This document shows, piece by piece, positions 44,574-52,808 of a stretch of DNA of 64,000 bases. Source of the DNA: Verrucomicrobiota bacterium (lineage in GTDB: Bacteria > Verrucomicrobiota > Lentisphaeria > Oligosphaerales > Oligosphaeraceae); the NCBI GenBank assembly GCA_019136135.1, contig JAGVUR010000209.1:49271-113270 (forward strand), written 5' to 3'. The position numbers and the translations under genes were made by a program. The notes under the pieces were generated by a model. It made no database searches. It saw only the letters and a program-made list of their open reading frames with translations, and had not been told where the DNA came from. Each line of letters begins with the position of its first letter. Positions within the stretch are counted from its first letter, which is position 1.

Positions 44574-45180
44574 TGTCTTGGTCAATGGATTTTTTGCCGA
44601 GCAGAAGTCTTTCGACCAGGTCCATCAATGGGAATGCGATCAATGCAAGGATTGGCGCGATGATCGGTGTTGCTACGAGGAATCGAGTAAGGATTGCGAC
44701 GTTGTCGTTCCAGCTTGAATTAGGTCTTTGCAGGAGGACTGCGAGGATTGCGTAGATTGCCGTGGCTATCGCGGCTTGTATTGCAGTGCCAAGGATGTAG
44801 TGGTTTGTCAACTTGAAATTGAGCAGGATTGCCACGGTTGCAACGATGACCAGGATCAGCGATGAAGTTCCGATCGGGTTGAAGCTGTTGGCGTCCAGGA
44901 CGATGCCCATGGCGAATGCGGCGGCAAAAGCCGCAATGGGTTGCCTTCGTTGTGCGAAGAACACGGTAACCAGTGGTGCTGTCAAGAGCGGGACTGTGGG
45001 GAATGCATTGGGGAGCGCGAGCTGAAGCGTTGCGCCAGCGAGGATCCAGAGGATGGCGAGAGCCGTACCGACCAGGTATTTCCACAAGCCGCTTCGCGAG
45101 AAGAAGAATTGCGCGAGGACTTCCGGGTTGAAACGGATGTCGATTTCAATGAGTTTTTTGTTTTCGATATCTCGCGGCAT
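44560..45180 (-). CDS. mreD: Rod shape-determining protein MreD
   Basis: This 206-residue membrane protein has five or six hydrophobic helices (YLVGTALAILWILAGATLQLAL, ILVIVATVAILLNF, ILGTAIQAAIATAIYAILAVLL, LVATPIIAPILALIAF). It ends with a short acidic tail and a TAG stop. Sequence conservation in MreD is low, so the assignment rests on size, topology and its place between mreC and mrdA. Confidence 0.85.
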   Translation of the reverse strand: MPRDIENKKLIEIDIRFNPEVLAQFFFSRSGLWKYLVGTALAILWILAGATLQLALPNAFPTVPLLTAPLVTVFFAQRRQPIAAFAAAFAMGIVLDANSFNPIGTSSLILVIVATVAILLNFKLTNHYILGTAIQAAIATAIYAILAVLLQRPNSSWNDNVAILTRFLVATPIIAPILALIAFPLMDLVERLLLGKKSIDQDNEDE

Positions 45181-45192
45181 GGCTTATTTTTG

Positions 45193-46089
45193 TCATTGGG
45201 TTATGGCTTTCAATGCTACGAGGACGTAGGTGACTTGCGTGTTTTGTGCGGGTTGTTGGATGTGCAGGATTGGAGCACCGGTATCTGCTGTGGTGATTTG
45301 TTGTACGTATCCGACGAGTATGTTGTCAATGCCTTCGGGGTTGTTTCCCAGTGACGATGTAAAGACCTTGTCGCCGACCTGTACGGCATCGTATTCAGCT
45401 CCTGCTGGATCTGAGAGCACCAGGCTTCCCGGGGGGATGATGATTTGTGGCTTTTGGTCGGATTTATTGGCTCTTCCAATAAGCAGCCCTGTGACGTTTC
45501 GTTCCGGGATGTTGCATGTCATCGTGAAATCCGATGCGGTCGTCAGTGTGACTGTTGCGTTATCTGGCGCGACGTCCCTGATGATGCCGAGCAGCGATGG
45601 TTGGCTTCGTTCTTCTCCGTCTTCAGGCTCCGGCGGTATTGCGAGCACGAGTTGTCCGGTTCTGAGTCCATCCTTGTATCCCCTGTTGATGATGCACCTG
45701 TCATAGAAGGATGCGATTGGGTCGCGCTTGATGATTTTGCAGAGTGTCAGCGTGAACCTGTTGTCGTCATAGACGAGCCTCAGCCTGTTTTTGAGGAATT
45801 TGTTTTCATGTATTGCTGTTGCGTACTGCGCCCATGCGGCATTTAGCGCAGTTTGTGACATTGCGAGTTCATTTTGGAGGTCGAGTTTATCGTTTGGCTT
45901 GAGCGCGGCGGTTTCATCGCCGAGTACAGCTTTTGCGACTCTTCCTGTGAAATCTGCCCATGCCTGAGCTGGCTGAGTAAAGAATCTCGTGCCCGCGGCG
46001 ATTTTATCGGTGAATTTGCTTGGGATGAAGATCAGCACCAATGCGAGTATGAACGCCGCTATTGCTGCTGCTATGGCTCTCTGTTTCAT
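45193..46089 (-). CDS. mreC: Rod shape-determining protein MreC
   Basis: This 298-residue protein has an N-terminal membrane helix (AIAAAIAAFILALVLIFIP), a coiled-coil stretch (KLDLQNELAMSQTALNAAWAQYATA) and two beta-barrel halves with the family motifs KRDPIASFYDRCIINRGYKDGL and GLLIGRA...VFTSSLGNNPEGI. It links the MreB cytoskeleton to wall synthases in the periplasm. The ATG at 46087-46089 overlaps the stop of the acetyltransferase gene (ATGA); a longer frame is not needed. Confidence 0.92.
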   Translation of the reverse strand: MKQRAIAAAIAAFILALVLIFIPSKFTDKIAAGTRFFTQPAQAWADFTGRVAKAVLGDETAALKPNDKLDLQNELAMSQTALNAAWAQYATAIHENKFLKNRLRLVYDDNRFTLTLCKIIKRDPIASFYDRCIINRGYKDGLRTGQLVLAIPPEPEDGEERSQPSLLGIIRDVAPDNATVTLTTASDFTMTCNIPERNVTGLLIGRANKSDQKPQIIIPPGSLVLSDPAGAEYDAVQVGDKVFTSSLGNNPEGIDNILVGYVQQITTADTGAPILHIQQPAQNTQVTYVLVALKAITQ

Positions 46090-46646
46090 TTTTGTTTTGA
46101 CCCGTAGATTGTATGGTATTCGTCTCTGGTCATTGAGTAGCAGCAATCATCGTGAATGGGAGAATTGTAGTATGGTTGGCTGCATCCTCTGAGGCATCCT
46201 TCGTAGGTGAAGCCGCATTTTTCGATGACTCGTCTTGATCTTTGGTTGTCGCTATAGTGGTAGATGCAAAGGATTTGCGTGTTCGTTTGCTCGAATGTGA
46301 ATTTGATGACTTCCCTTGCAGCTTCCGTCATGTATTCGTTTCCCCAGAAGGGTTGTCCCATTGAGTAGCCCATTTGCCTTGCCCCTGAGAACGTTCTTTT
46401 TGAGTCTTTGACGACTCCGATCCCTCCGATGACCTTGTTGTTGTGCGTTGGGAGTACGAGCGCCCAGTGGTAGAGTTCTTTCATGAACAGGTTTTTGATG
46501 AGGTTTATGGAATCTGCGATGCTTTGGTGCGGTGCCCAGCCTGCCCTTGGTCCGACGTTTGTTGAGGAAGCGTACTCGAAGAGATCCTTTGCATCGCTGA
46601 TTTGCCAAGGTCTGATGATCAGTCTTTTGGTGAAGAGTGTACTCAT
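46086..46646 (-). CDS. GNAT-family N-acetyltransferase (RimJ/RimL type)
   Basis: This 186-residue protein opens LFTKRLIIRPWQISDAKDLFEYAS and has YSMGQPFWGNEYMTEAAREVIKFTFE and NQRSRRVIEKCGFTYEGCLRG. These are the acetyl-CoA-binding and C-terminal motifs of the RimJ/RimL group, which acetylate N-terminal amines of proteins or small amines. Its stop overlaps the mreC start, so the two are translated together; I know of no functional reason for that pairing. Confidence 0.88.
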   Translation of the reverse strand: MSTLFTKRLIIRPWQISDAKDLFEYASSTNVGPRAGWAPHQSIADSINLIKNLFMKELYHWALVLPTHNNKVIGGIGVVKDSKRTFSGARQMGYSMGQPFWGNEYMTEAAREVIKFTFEQTNTQILCIYHYSDNQRSRRVIEKCGFTYEGCLRGCSQPYYNSPIHDDCCYSMTRDEYHTIYGSKQK

Positions 46647-46838
46647 GGTCTTCTATCTTTTCCGTAAGTTATCGATATTCTGAATTACTATATCGTTTTA
46701 CCCACAAAATCAACACAAAATCAACATAAAATCTTTTTTGGGAAGTAGAGTTTTGAGAGTAGAGGGTTCACAGGGAAAAGATCAGCCCATCAATAAGGTT
46801 GCTACACACCAAAAAAGGGTGTTTCTTGGAATCAACAC

Positions 46839-46914
46839 GCGACTGACAGGACGGGGGAAAGGCGGTCAAAAGAAACCGGGAAAAGCAAACTTATTTTTTG
46901 AACGGCTCCTTAGG
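46839..46914. repeat. Inverted half copy of the MITE-like element
   Basis: Reading the minus strand, the sequence matches the left half of the 160-bp element (CTAAGGAGCCGTT to CTGTCAGTCGC) and then stops at the central palindrome. The rest of the 491-base gap (46647-47137) has no gene: 46700-46838 holds repeated ATCAACA words, and 46915-47137 should hold the promoter of the rhamnose operon (a weak TTGACT at 46926). Confidence 0.75.
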
Positions 46915-47137
46915 TTCATGCGTACTTGACTTGTGCCCATGATTGGTGTAAGTTCATACAGTGATGGAAAGGCAGTGGAACAAAATGGTTGTGAAACTGG
47001 TTGAGTTTGAAATTCATCGTGGGCAAGGGAGTGTGAAAACTTGCAAATGCGCGATTAGGCATGACATTTTTGGGCTGTTGTTTTGCCATGGGGAAGCGTG
47101 TGAATCAGTTAAATTAAGGATAAATTTTAGTTTATAG

Positions 47138-47932
47138 ATGCGGATACTTCATTTTTCAGATATACATCTTGGGCATTGGCCTGTTGGTTTTGACTGGTTG
47201 TTTGACAAGCGTTTGATAGGTGCGTTGAACTATCGGTTGACTCGTCGCGGCAGTCAGGATTTCGGGACTTTGGATCGTTTGCCGGATGTCGTTGAGAGCT
47301 TGGGAATTGAGGCTGTTGTGTGTACTGGGGATTTGGGGAGCATCGGAAGTCCCAAGGAGTTTTCCGTTGTATCATCGTCGTTTGGTTGGTTACATGAGCG
47401 CTTTGGCGAGCGTTTCATGTTTGTTCCTGGGAATCACGATTATTATACGCATTTGAGCGTTGCTGATTTGGATGAATTCTGCCGTAGGCTGAATGGTTTT
47501 GGGTTGTCGAGTTTTCCTTATGAGCGTTGGTTTGGCGACGATCATTTCATTTTGGTCAACGGGAGCAGGCCTTTGGGACTGTTTCATTCTGGCGGGAAGC
47601 TATCATCTGCTCAGCTCATGCGTTTGAAGGCGATCATAGAACGTCCTCGGCGCGAGGGGGAGCGTCGGATATTCGTATGTCATTTTCCTGTGTATTCTCC
47701 TCGCGGGCGTGGTTTGGGTTGGCCCCGTCGGATATCCTGTGAAAATCAGTTTCGCGAGTGGTGCGAAAGCGGGAAGATAGATATATATTTGTGTGGTCAT
47801 CTTCACAAGGCTTACCGCTATGGGAAACAGGGTGTTTTTGAGCAGTTGTGCAGCGGTTCGTTGACGATGCATGGTAGTGCGATCGTGCTTGATACTGGCA
47901 AAGAGACGAGCAGTCGTATCATAGAGATATAG
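47138..47932 (+). CDS. Metallophosphoesterase
   Basis: This 264-residue protein has the complete calcineurin-like metal-site set: DIHLGH at the start, VCTGDLGS, VPGNHDYY, VCHFP and CGHLHKAYR. Such enzymes hydrolyse phosphomono- or diesters; the substrate is not predictable. It starts at an ATG that gives the expected MRILHFSDIH, though the ribosome site is weak. It is 17 bases upstream of rhaB, so it seems to lead the rhamnose operon, an unusual partner. Confidence 0.88.
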   Translation: MRILHFSDIHLGHWPVGFDWLFDKRLIGALNYRLTRRGSQDFGTLDRLPDVVESLGIEAVVCTGDLGSIGSPKEFSVVSSSFGWLHERFGERFMFVPGNHDYYTHLSVADLDEFCRRLNGFGLSSFPYERWFGDDHFILVNGSRPLGLFHSGGKLSSAQLMRLKAIIERPRREGERRIFVCHFPVYSPRGRGLGWPRRISCENQFREWCESGKIDIYLCGHLHKAYRYGKQGVFEQLCSGSLTMHGSAIVLDTGKETSSRIIEI

Positions 47933-47949
47933 CAAACAAGGAGCGAACA

Positions 47950-49416
47950 ATGAAGCAGTATTTAGCGTTTGACCTGGGTGCCTCGAGTGGTCGTGCGATG
48001 TTGGGAACGATCGATGGCGGTCGCGTGACATTGGAGGAGATGCATCGTTTTGAGAACGGAAGCGTAGCAATCCATGGTGGATTGTACTGGAATTTTCTTG
48101 GTTTGTTCCAGGAGTTGAAGACTGGCTTGAGGAAGGCGTTGGAATCTGGCGCCAAGTTGTCTTCGATTGCGGTTGACACCTGGGGCGTCGATTATTTGTT
48201 TTTGGACGAGAAGGGCGGCTTGGCCGGCATCCCGCATTGCTACCGCGACCCTCGTGTCGATGACGTATTGGATTGGACGTTTTCGAGGATCTCGAAGGAA
48301 TCGATCTACAAGCTGACCGGGATTCAGTTCATGAATCTCAACACGATTTTCCAGTTGGCGGCTTCTGTTCGCGATGACGATCCCGTCTTACGGATTGCAG
48401 ACAAGATGTTGTTCATCCCGAATGCGTTGACGTACTTGTTTTGCGGCGATGTCTCGGCGGAGTACAGCATTGCGACGACATCGCAGCTATTCAATCCGTC
48501 AACTGGCGATTGGGCATGGGAGATCATTGACGCATTGGGCTTGAAGCGTGATTTGTTCCCTGCGATCAAGCCGTCCTGCAGCGTCGTGGGCGTTTTGTCG
48601 GCACAGCTGCAAGAGGAATTGAAGTGCGGTCCGATTCCGGTTGTATTGGTTGGGAGCCACGATACGGCGTCTGCTGTAGCGGCAGTTCCTGCGACGGATT
48701 CCGGTCCATGGGCGTACTTGAGCAGCGGGACTTGGAGCTTGCTTGGGATTGAGTTGCCGAAGCCTTTGATTACGGAGGCGGCCTTGGCGGCGAATTACAC
48801 GAACGAAGGTGGTGTTGGCGGGACGATTCGCTTTTTGAAGAACATCATGGGGTTGTGGCTGATTCAGGAATGCAGGACGGAATGGAAGCGGCAGGGCAAG
48901 AAGTACACATTTGACGAACTTGATGCATTTGCCGATGAGGCGGAGCCGTTCCGCTCGTTCATCAATCCCAACGACAATATGTTCACGCCGCCGGGAGACA
49001 TGCCCGGCAGGATTTCGGAGTATTGTCGCCGGACCGGTCAACCTGTTCCTGAGACCCCGGGGCAGATATTGCGCACGGCGCTTGAGTCCTTGGCGATGCG
49101 TTATCGCCAGACTCTTGAAGAGATCGAGTCATTGACTGGCGAGAAGATCAGCAAGCTGCATCTCGTTGGCGGTGGTTGCAAGAACATCGTCCTGAACCAA
49201 TTTACCGCGAATGCGATCGGACGCCCCGTTCAAACGGGACCGATCGAGGCAACCGCGCTGGGCAATGTCATCGGCCAGGCATTGGCGCTTGGAGATATCG
49301 GATCGCTGCAGGAAGGGCGCGAACTGATCAAGAACAGCACGGAATCGGAGATGTATCTGCCGAGCGACGAGGCGGCCTGGGATGCTGCGTACAAGGCGTT
49401 CTTGGCAGTCCAATAA
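47950..49416 (+). CDS. rhaB: Rhamnulokinase
   Basis: This 488-residue protein is a FGGY-type sugar kinase. It opens FDLGASSGRAMLGTI and has MHRFENG, GGLYWNFLGLFQELK, VDTWGVDYLFLDEKG, GSHDTASAVAAVPA and the C-terminal LHLVGGGCKNIVLNQFTANAIGRPV. The FENG and ASSGR signatures identify the rhamnulokinase subgroup. It phosphorylates L-rhamnulose to rhamnulose 1-phosphate. CAAGGAG lies upstream of the ATG. Confidence 0.95.
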   Translation: MKQYLAFDLGASSGRAMLGTIDGGRVTLEEMHRFENGSVAIHGGLYWNFLGLFQELKTGLRKALESGAKLSSIAVDTWGVDYLFLDEKGGLAGIPHCYRDPRVDDVLDWTFSRISKESIYKLTGIQFMNLNTIFQLAASVRDDDPVLRIADKMLFIPNALTYLFCGDVSAEYSIATTSQLFNPSTGDWAWEIIDALGLKRDLFPAIKPSCSVVGVLSAQLQEELKCGPIPVVLVGSHDTASAVAAVPATDSGPWAYLSSGTWSLLGIELPKPLITEAALAANYTNEGGVGGTIRFLKNIMGLWLIQECRTEWKRQGKKYTFDELDAFADEAEPFRSFINPNDNMFTPPGDMPGRISEYCRRTGQPVPETPGQILRTALESLAMRYRQTLEEIESLTGEKISKLHLVGGGCKNIVLNQFTANAIGRPVQTGPIEATALGNVIGQALALGDIGSLQEGRELIKNSTESEMYLPSDEAAWDAAYKAFLAVQ

Positions 49417-49482
49417 AGAAAGCTTTGTGTTGGTTAATACAAATTCATCGCAGAATTGCTCCAAATCGTAAGGAATATTACC

Positions 49483-50550
49483 ATGAGTTCTCAAGCTTCC
49501 AATGGTGTGAAATTCCCTGTTGAGTTGCTGAACAAGAGCTGCAAAGAGATATTCACTGCCATTGGCGTTCCTGCGGCGGATGCGGAGATGATTGCCGATA
49601 CACTGGTATTGACCGATATGCGCGGCGTTTACTCGCACGGAGTGATCCGTTCCGCGCACTACATCGACTGCATCCAAGCCGGAGGCATCAAGCCCGCCGC
49701 CGAACTCCAGATCCTCGACGAATCGCCCTGCGCCATCCGCACCAGTGCCGCAGGAGGCCTCGGCATCCCGGCGGCAATCAAGGCGACCGACCTTGCGATG
49801 GAGCGGGCCAAACAGCACGGGGTGGCGGTTGTGACCATGAACCATAGCGACCACTACGGCGCGGCAGGCATCTATGCGATGCGTTGCGCCGACCAGGGGT
49901 TGTTCGGGATCTCGATGAGCAACACCTGTCCATTAGTCGCTCCGACGGGCGGCGCGAAGGCGACGATTGGCAACAACCCGTTCAGCTATGCGGCTCCAGG
50001 CAGCAAATACCGGGCGATTCTGTTCGACATCTGCATGAGCGTGGTGGCGACCGGTAAAATGATTATTGCCGCCGCCGAGGGCAAAAAGATTCCGAAGGAC
50101 TGGATCATTGACGCCAACGGCAATCCCACCGACGATCCCACGGAGATTTACCGCGGTGCGATCTCGCTGCCGTTCTCGGCGCACAAGGGCTACGGTTTCG
50201 CCGTGATGGTCGAATTGCTGAGCGCGGTACTCGCGGGCGCGGGCATCACCAAAGACGTTCACTCGTGGAACAAGGTTCCGGGGCGCGATGCCAACACAGG
50301 GCACTGCTTCATCGTCATCAACCCTGAGTTTTTCGGGGGGCTGGATGAATTTAAAAAGCGCACCGACCTTTTGATCGACCGTCTGGTCGCCACGCCTCCT
50401 GCGCCGGGCGTCGATCGCGTCCGCTACCCAGGGGAAATCGAATTTGAGCATGAAGCCGAAGCGTTGAAATTCGGCGTGCCGCTTCCGCAGTCATCAGTCG
50501 ATGAACTCCGCCGAGCTGCCAAGCTGACAGGCGTGAAGCTGGATTTTTAA
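49483..50550 (+). CDS. Ldh-2 (malate/L-lactate dehydrogenase-like) family oxidoreductase
   Basis: This 355-residue protein belongs to the family that includes malate, L-sulfolactate, ureidoglycolate and 2,3-diketogulonate dehydrogenases. Motifs are DMRGVYSHGVIR, HGVAVVTMNHSDHYGAAG, NTCPLVAPTGG, IGNNPFSYAAPG, HKGYGFAVMVELLS and GHCFIVINPEFFG. It is NAD(P)-dependent and unrelated to classical LDH. The ATG at 49483 follows AAGGA. The DNA is visibly richer in G and C at third positions than its rhaB and GRE neighbours, hinting at separate origin. A role in lactate or lactaldehyde-derived metabolism within rhamnose use is inferred. Confidence 0.88.
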   Translation: MSSQASNGVKFPVELLNKSCKEIFTAIGVPAADAEMIADTLVLTDMRGVYSHGVIRSAHYIDCIQAGGIKPAAELQILDESPCAIRTSAAGGLGIPAAIKATDLAMERAKQHGVAVVTMNHSDHYGAAGIYAMRCADQGLFGISMSNTCPLVAPTGGAKATIGNNPFSYAAPGSKYRAILFDICMSVVATGKMIIAAAEGKKIPKDWIIDANGNPTDDPTEIYRGAISLPFSAHKGYGFAVMVELLSAVLAGAGITKDVHSWNKVPGRDANTGHCFIVINPEFFGGLDEFKKRTDLLIDRLVATPPAPGVDRVRYPGEIEFEHEAEALKFGVPLPQSSVDELRRAAKLTGVKLDF

Positions 50551-50625
50551 AGGATGCGTTTGAGCGCTGCAAGCGTTTCGGCAACATGGTTGACGCAACC
50601 AAACAGACACGGAGATAAGATAGAT

Positions 50626-52785
50626 ATGTCAGATCAACTGATGGAAACCGATTTGATCATCGATGAGGAATTGAATGCGAGTCGAATCCAGGCTTTGCGT
50701 GAGCGTTGCCAGTTGCATAGGCGACATGGCAGGAATTCCGGTTGGCATGGCGGGTTTGTAGCGATTGCCCGTGGCTTGCGCGCATCGTCGTCGGAGTCCT
50801 CCTGGCAAGTTCGCAAGGGTTATGTTTGCAGGGAGCGTTTGCGCAGTCTCGAGTTTGTTCTTGATGATGACGAGTTGCTTGTCGGTCGTTTGGCGCCCAT
50901 GAGTGAATCTGAGAAGTCCGAGATGGAGTCTGCAAAGGCGTATTGCGCCGAGCACTATCGTCGTGCTGGCGGTCAAACTGGGCATTGCGAGCTGTACAGG
51001 GACGAGTTGTTCCAGTTGGGAGTTGATGGTTTGCTGGCGAAACTGGCGGGGTTGGAGTCATCGGAGGCCGACGATGAAAGGCGTGATTTTTACCGGTCTG
51101 CACAATTGGCTTTGCATGGATTTCAGGAGATGATCGAGCATGCAGGAGATTGCGTTCAGCGTTCGTTGGCAGAGTGTTCCGACGCTTCCCGTCGCGTTGA
51201 GTTGGAGTCGATGCTATCGAGTTGTCGTTGGATAGCTCGCCATCCGGTACGTGATTTTCGTGATGGGATTCAGCTTTTGTGGTTTATGGATTTGGGGGTG
51301 ATGTACGGTGACGAGAGCGGTTTGGTCGTCAGCGGTCGTTTGGACAGGACGTTGATTTCGTACTATGAGCGTGACATATTCAGTGGTCGTTTGACTGCTG
51401 ACGATGCCTTGGCGTTGATCGAGTGCCTGTATATCTTGATCAACGAGTTTGTCCCGGACGGCTTGGCGATGTCCGTGATGGCTGGCGGTCGCGATGCCAG
51501 TGGCGCCGATTGGTGCAATGATTTGTCTTATTTGAGTTTCGAGGCCTTGCGTCGCACACGTCTTGTGTATCCGACGGTTGGGTTGTGCTGGCACGAGGAT
51601 GTTGAAAGCGACTTGATGGATTTGGCCGTTGAGTTGGTATGCGAGGGAATTCCGAATGTTGGCTTTTTTGGTGACGAAACGATTCAGCGCGGCTTGCAGG
51701 CTTTGGGGGTGCCAAGCGAGGAATCCTGCAACTACATCAATTCGACCTGCGTCGAGATCACTCCCGTAGGTCGCAGTGGTGTCTGGGTTGCGTCACCGTA
51801 CTTCAATGTCTGTCAGTATTTGTTGGACGAGATTTGGCGCCAATCCGAATCCGATTCGCCTGTTGGGACTTTTTCGGAGTTCATCGACTGCTACAAGGAG
51901 CGTCTGAGCGGTCGGATTCGTGCTGCTGTTGGGGAGCAGAATCGTTTGCGCCAGGAGCGTCGCCAGTGGGGCCGCCGGCCGCTTCAGAGCGTGTTCACCT
52001 TGCCTTGCGTTGAACGCGGTCGCGATGTTGACGATGGCGGTGCGAAGTACAACTGGGTTGAGTGCTCATTTGTTGGAATGGCGAATTTGGCTGATTGCCT
52101 GGAGGCGATTCGTCAATTGATCTTTGAGGAGAAATCCCTTGATTTTAGAAGCATGCGCTCGCTTTTGGAGTCGGATTTCGCCGACTCGTCTTGGTTGGCG
52201 CGGATCAATCGCTTGCCGAAGTACGGGAATTGCGAGGCTGGTCCTGACGGGTTGCTGTCTGAATTCATCGGGTTTGCCGAAGCGGAATGTGCGAAGCAGG
52301 TTGTTGAACCCGATGGGACTCGCTTTGTTCCGGGTGCATTTTGCTGGATTATGCACGAGAGATTTGGTCGCGAGACTGGTGCGACTCCTGACGGCCGTCG
52401 TCGCGGGACGCCATTTGCGGATGGTTGCGGTCCTGCGCAAGGTCGCGAGCGTTTTGGTCCGACGAGTGCTATCTTGTCAACGACGTCATGGCGTCACGAT
52501 GCGTTGATTGGCGGCGCTGCGTTCAACATGAAGTTCACGCCAGCTGTCTTGCGGAGTGAGGGAGCTGCGTCGAAGTTGCGTGATTTGATTGTTGTGTACT
52601 TGCGTCGCGGAGGCTTTGAGACCCAGATAAATTGCGTTGATGCAGAGACGATGAAACGTGCCCGCGAGGATCCCGATTCGTACCGTGATTTGATTGTACG
52701 GATTGGTGGTTATACCGATTATTTTGTTCGAATCAGTCGTGAGATGCAGGATGAGTTGATCTTGCGCACGGAATACGGGTTGTGA
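50626..52785 (+). CDS. Glycyl radical enzyme (PFL-like, CxE dehydratase type)
   Basis: This 719-residue protein has both marks of a glycyl radical enzyme. The thiyl-radical cysteine is C375 in NYINSTCVEITP, and the glycyl radical loop is RIGGY near the C-terminus (G695), followed by FVRISREMQDELI. The Cys-Val-Glu motif is that of eliminases (glycerol, propanediol, hydroxyproline or choline enzymes) rather than pyruvate formate-lyase. The N-terminal third and the region GLCWHEDVESDLMDLAVELV are divergent. No activating radical-SAM gene or microcompartment gene is in the window. It lies in the rhamnose operon 23 bases before rhaA, and GGAG is 11 bases from the start. Confidence 0.85.
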   Translation: MSDQLMETDLIIDEELNASRIQALRERCQLHRRHGRNSGWHGGFVAIARGLRASSSESSWQVRKGYVCRERLRSLEFVLDDDELLVGRLAPMSESEKSEMESAKAYCAEHYRRAGGQTGHCELYRDELFQLGVDGLLAKLAGLESSEADDERRDFYRSAQLALHGFQEMIEHAGDCVQRSLAECSDASRRVELESMLSSCRWIARHPVRDFRDGIQLLWFMDLGVMYGDESGLVVSGRLDRTLISYYERDIFSGRLTADDALALIECLYILINEFVPDGLAMSVMAGGRDASGADWCNDLSYLSFEALRRTRLVYPTVGLCWHEDVESDLMDLAVELVCEGIPNVGFFGDETIQRGLQALGVPSEESCNYINSTCVEITPVGRSGVWVASPYFNVCQYLLDEIWRQSESDSPVGTFSEFIDCYKERLSGRIRAAVGEQNRLRQERRQWGRRPLQSVFTLPCVERGRDVDDGGAKYNWVECSFVGMANLADCLEAIRQLIFEEKSLDFRSMRSLLESDFADSSWLARINRLPKYGNCEAGPDGLLSEFIGFAEAECAKQVVEPDGTRFVPGAFCWIMHERFGRETGATPDGRRRGTPFADGCGPAQGRERFGPTSAILSTTSWRHDALIGGAAFNMKFTPAVLRSEGAASKLRDLIVVYLRRGGFETQINCVDAETMKRAREDPDSYRDLIVRIGGYTDYFVRISREMQDELILRTEYGL

Positions 52786-52808
52786 CAGTAAATCACAAGG
52801 AGCAAATG

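Noticed and set aside
46647..47137. Coding frames in the gap before the metallophosphoesterase
   Set aside because: They cross the half MITE copy, lack ribosome sites and have no plausible composition.
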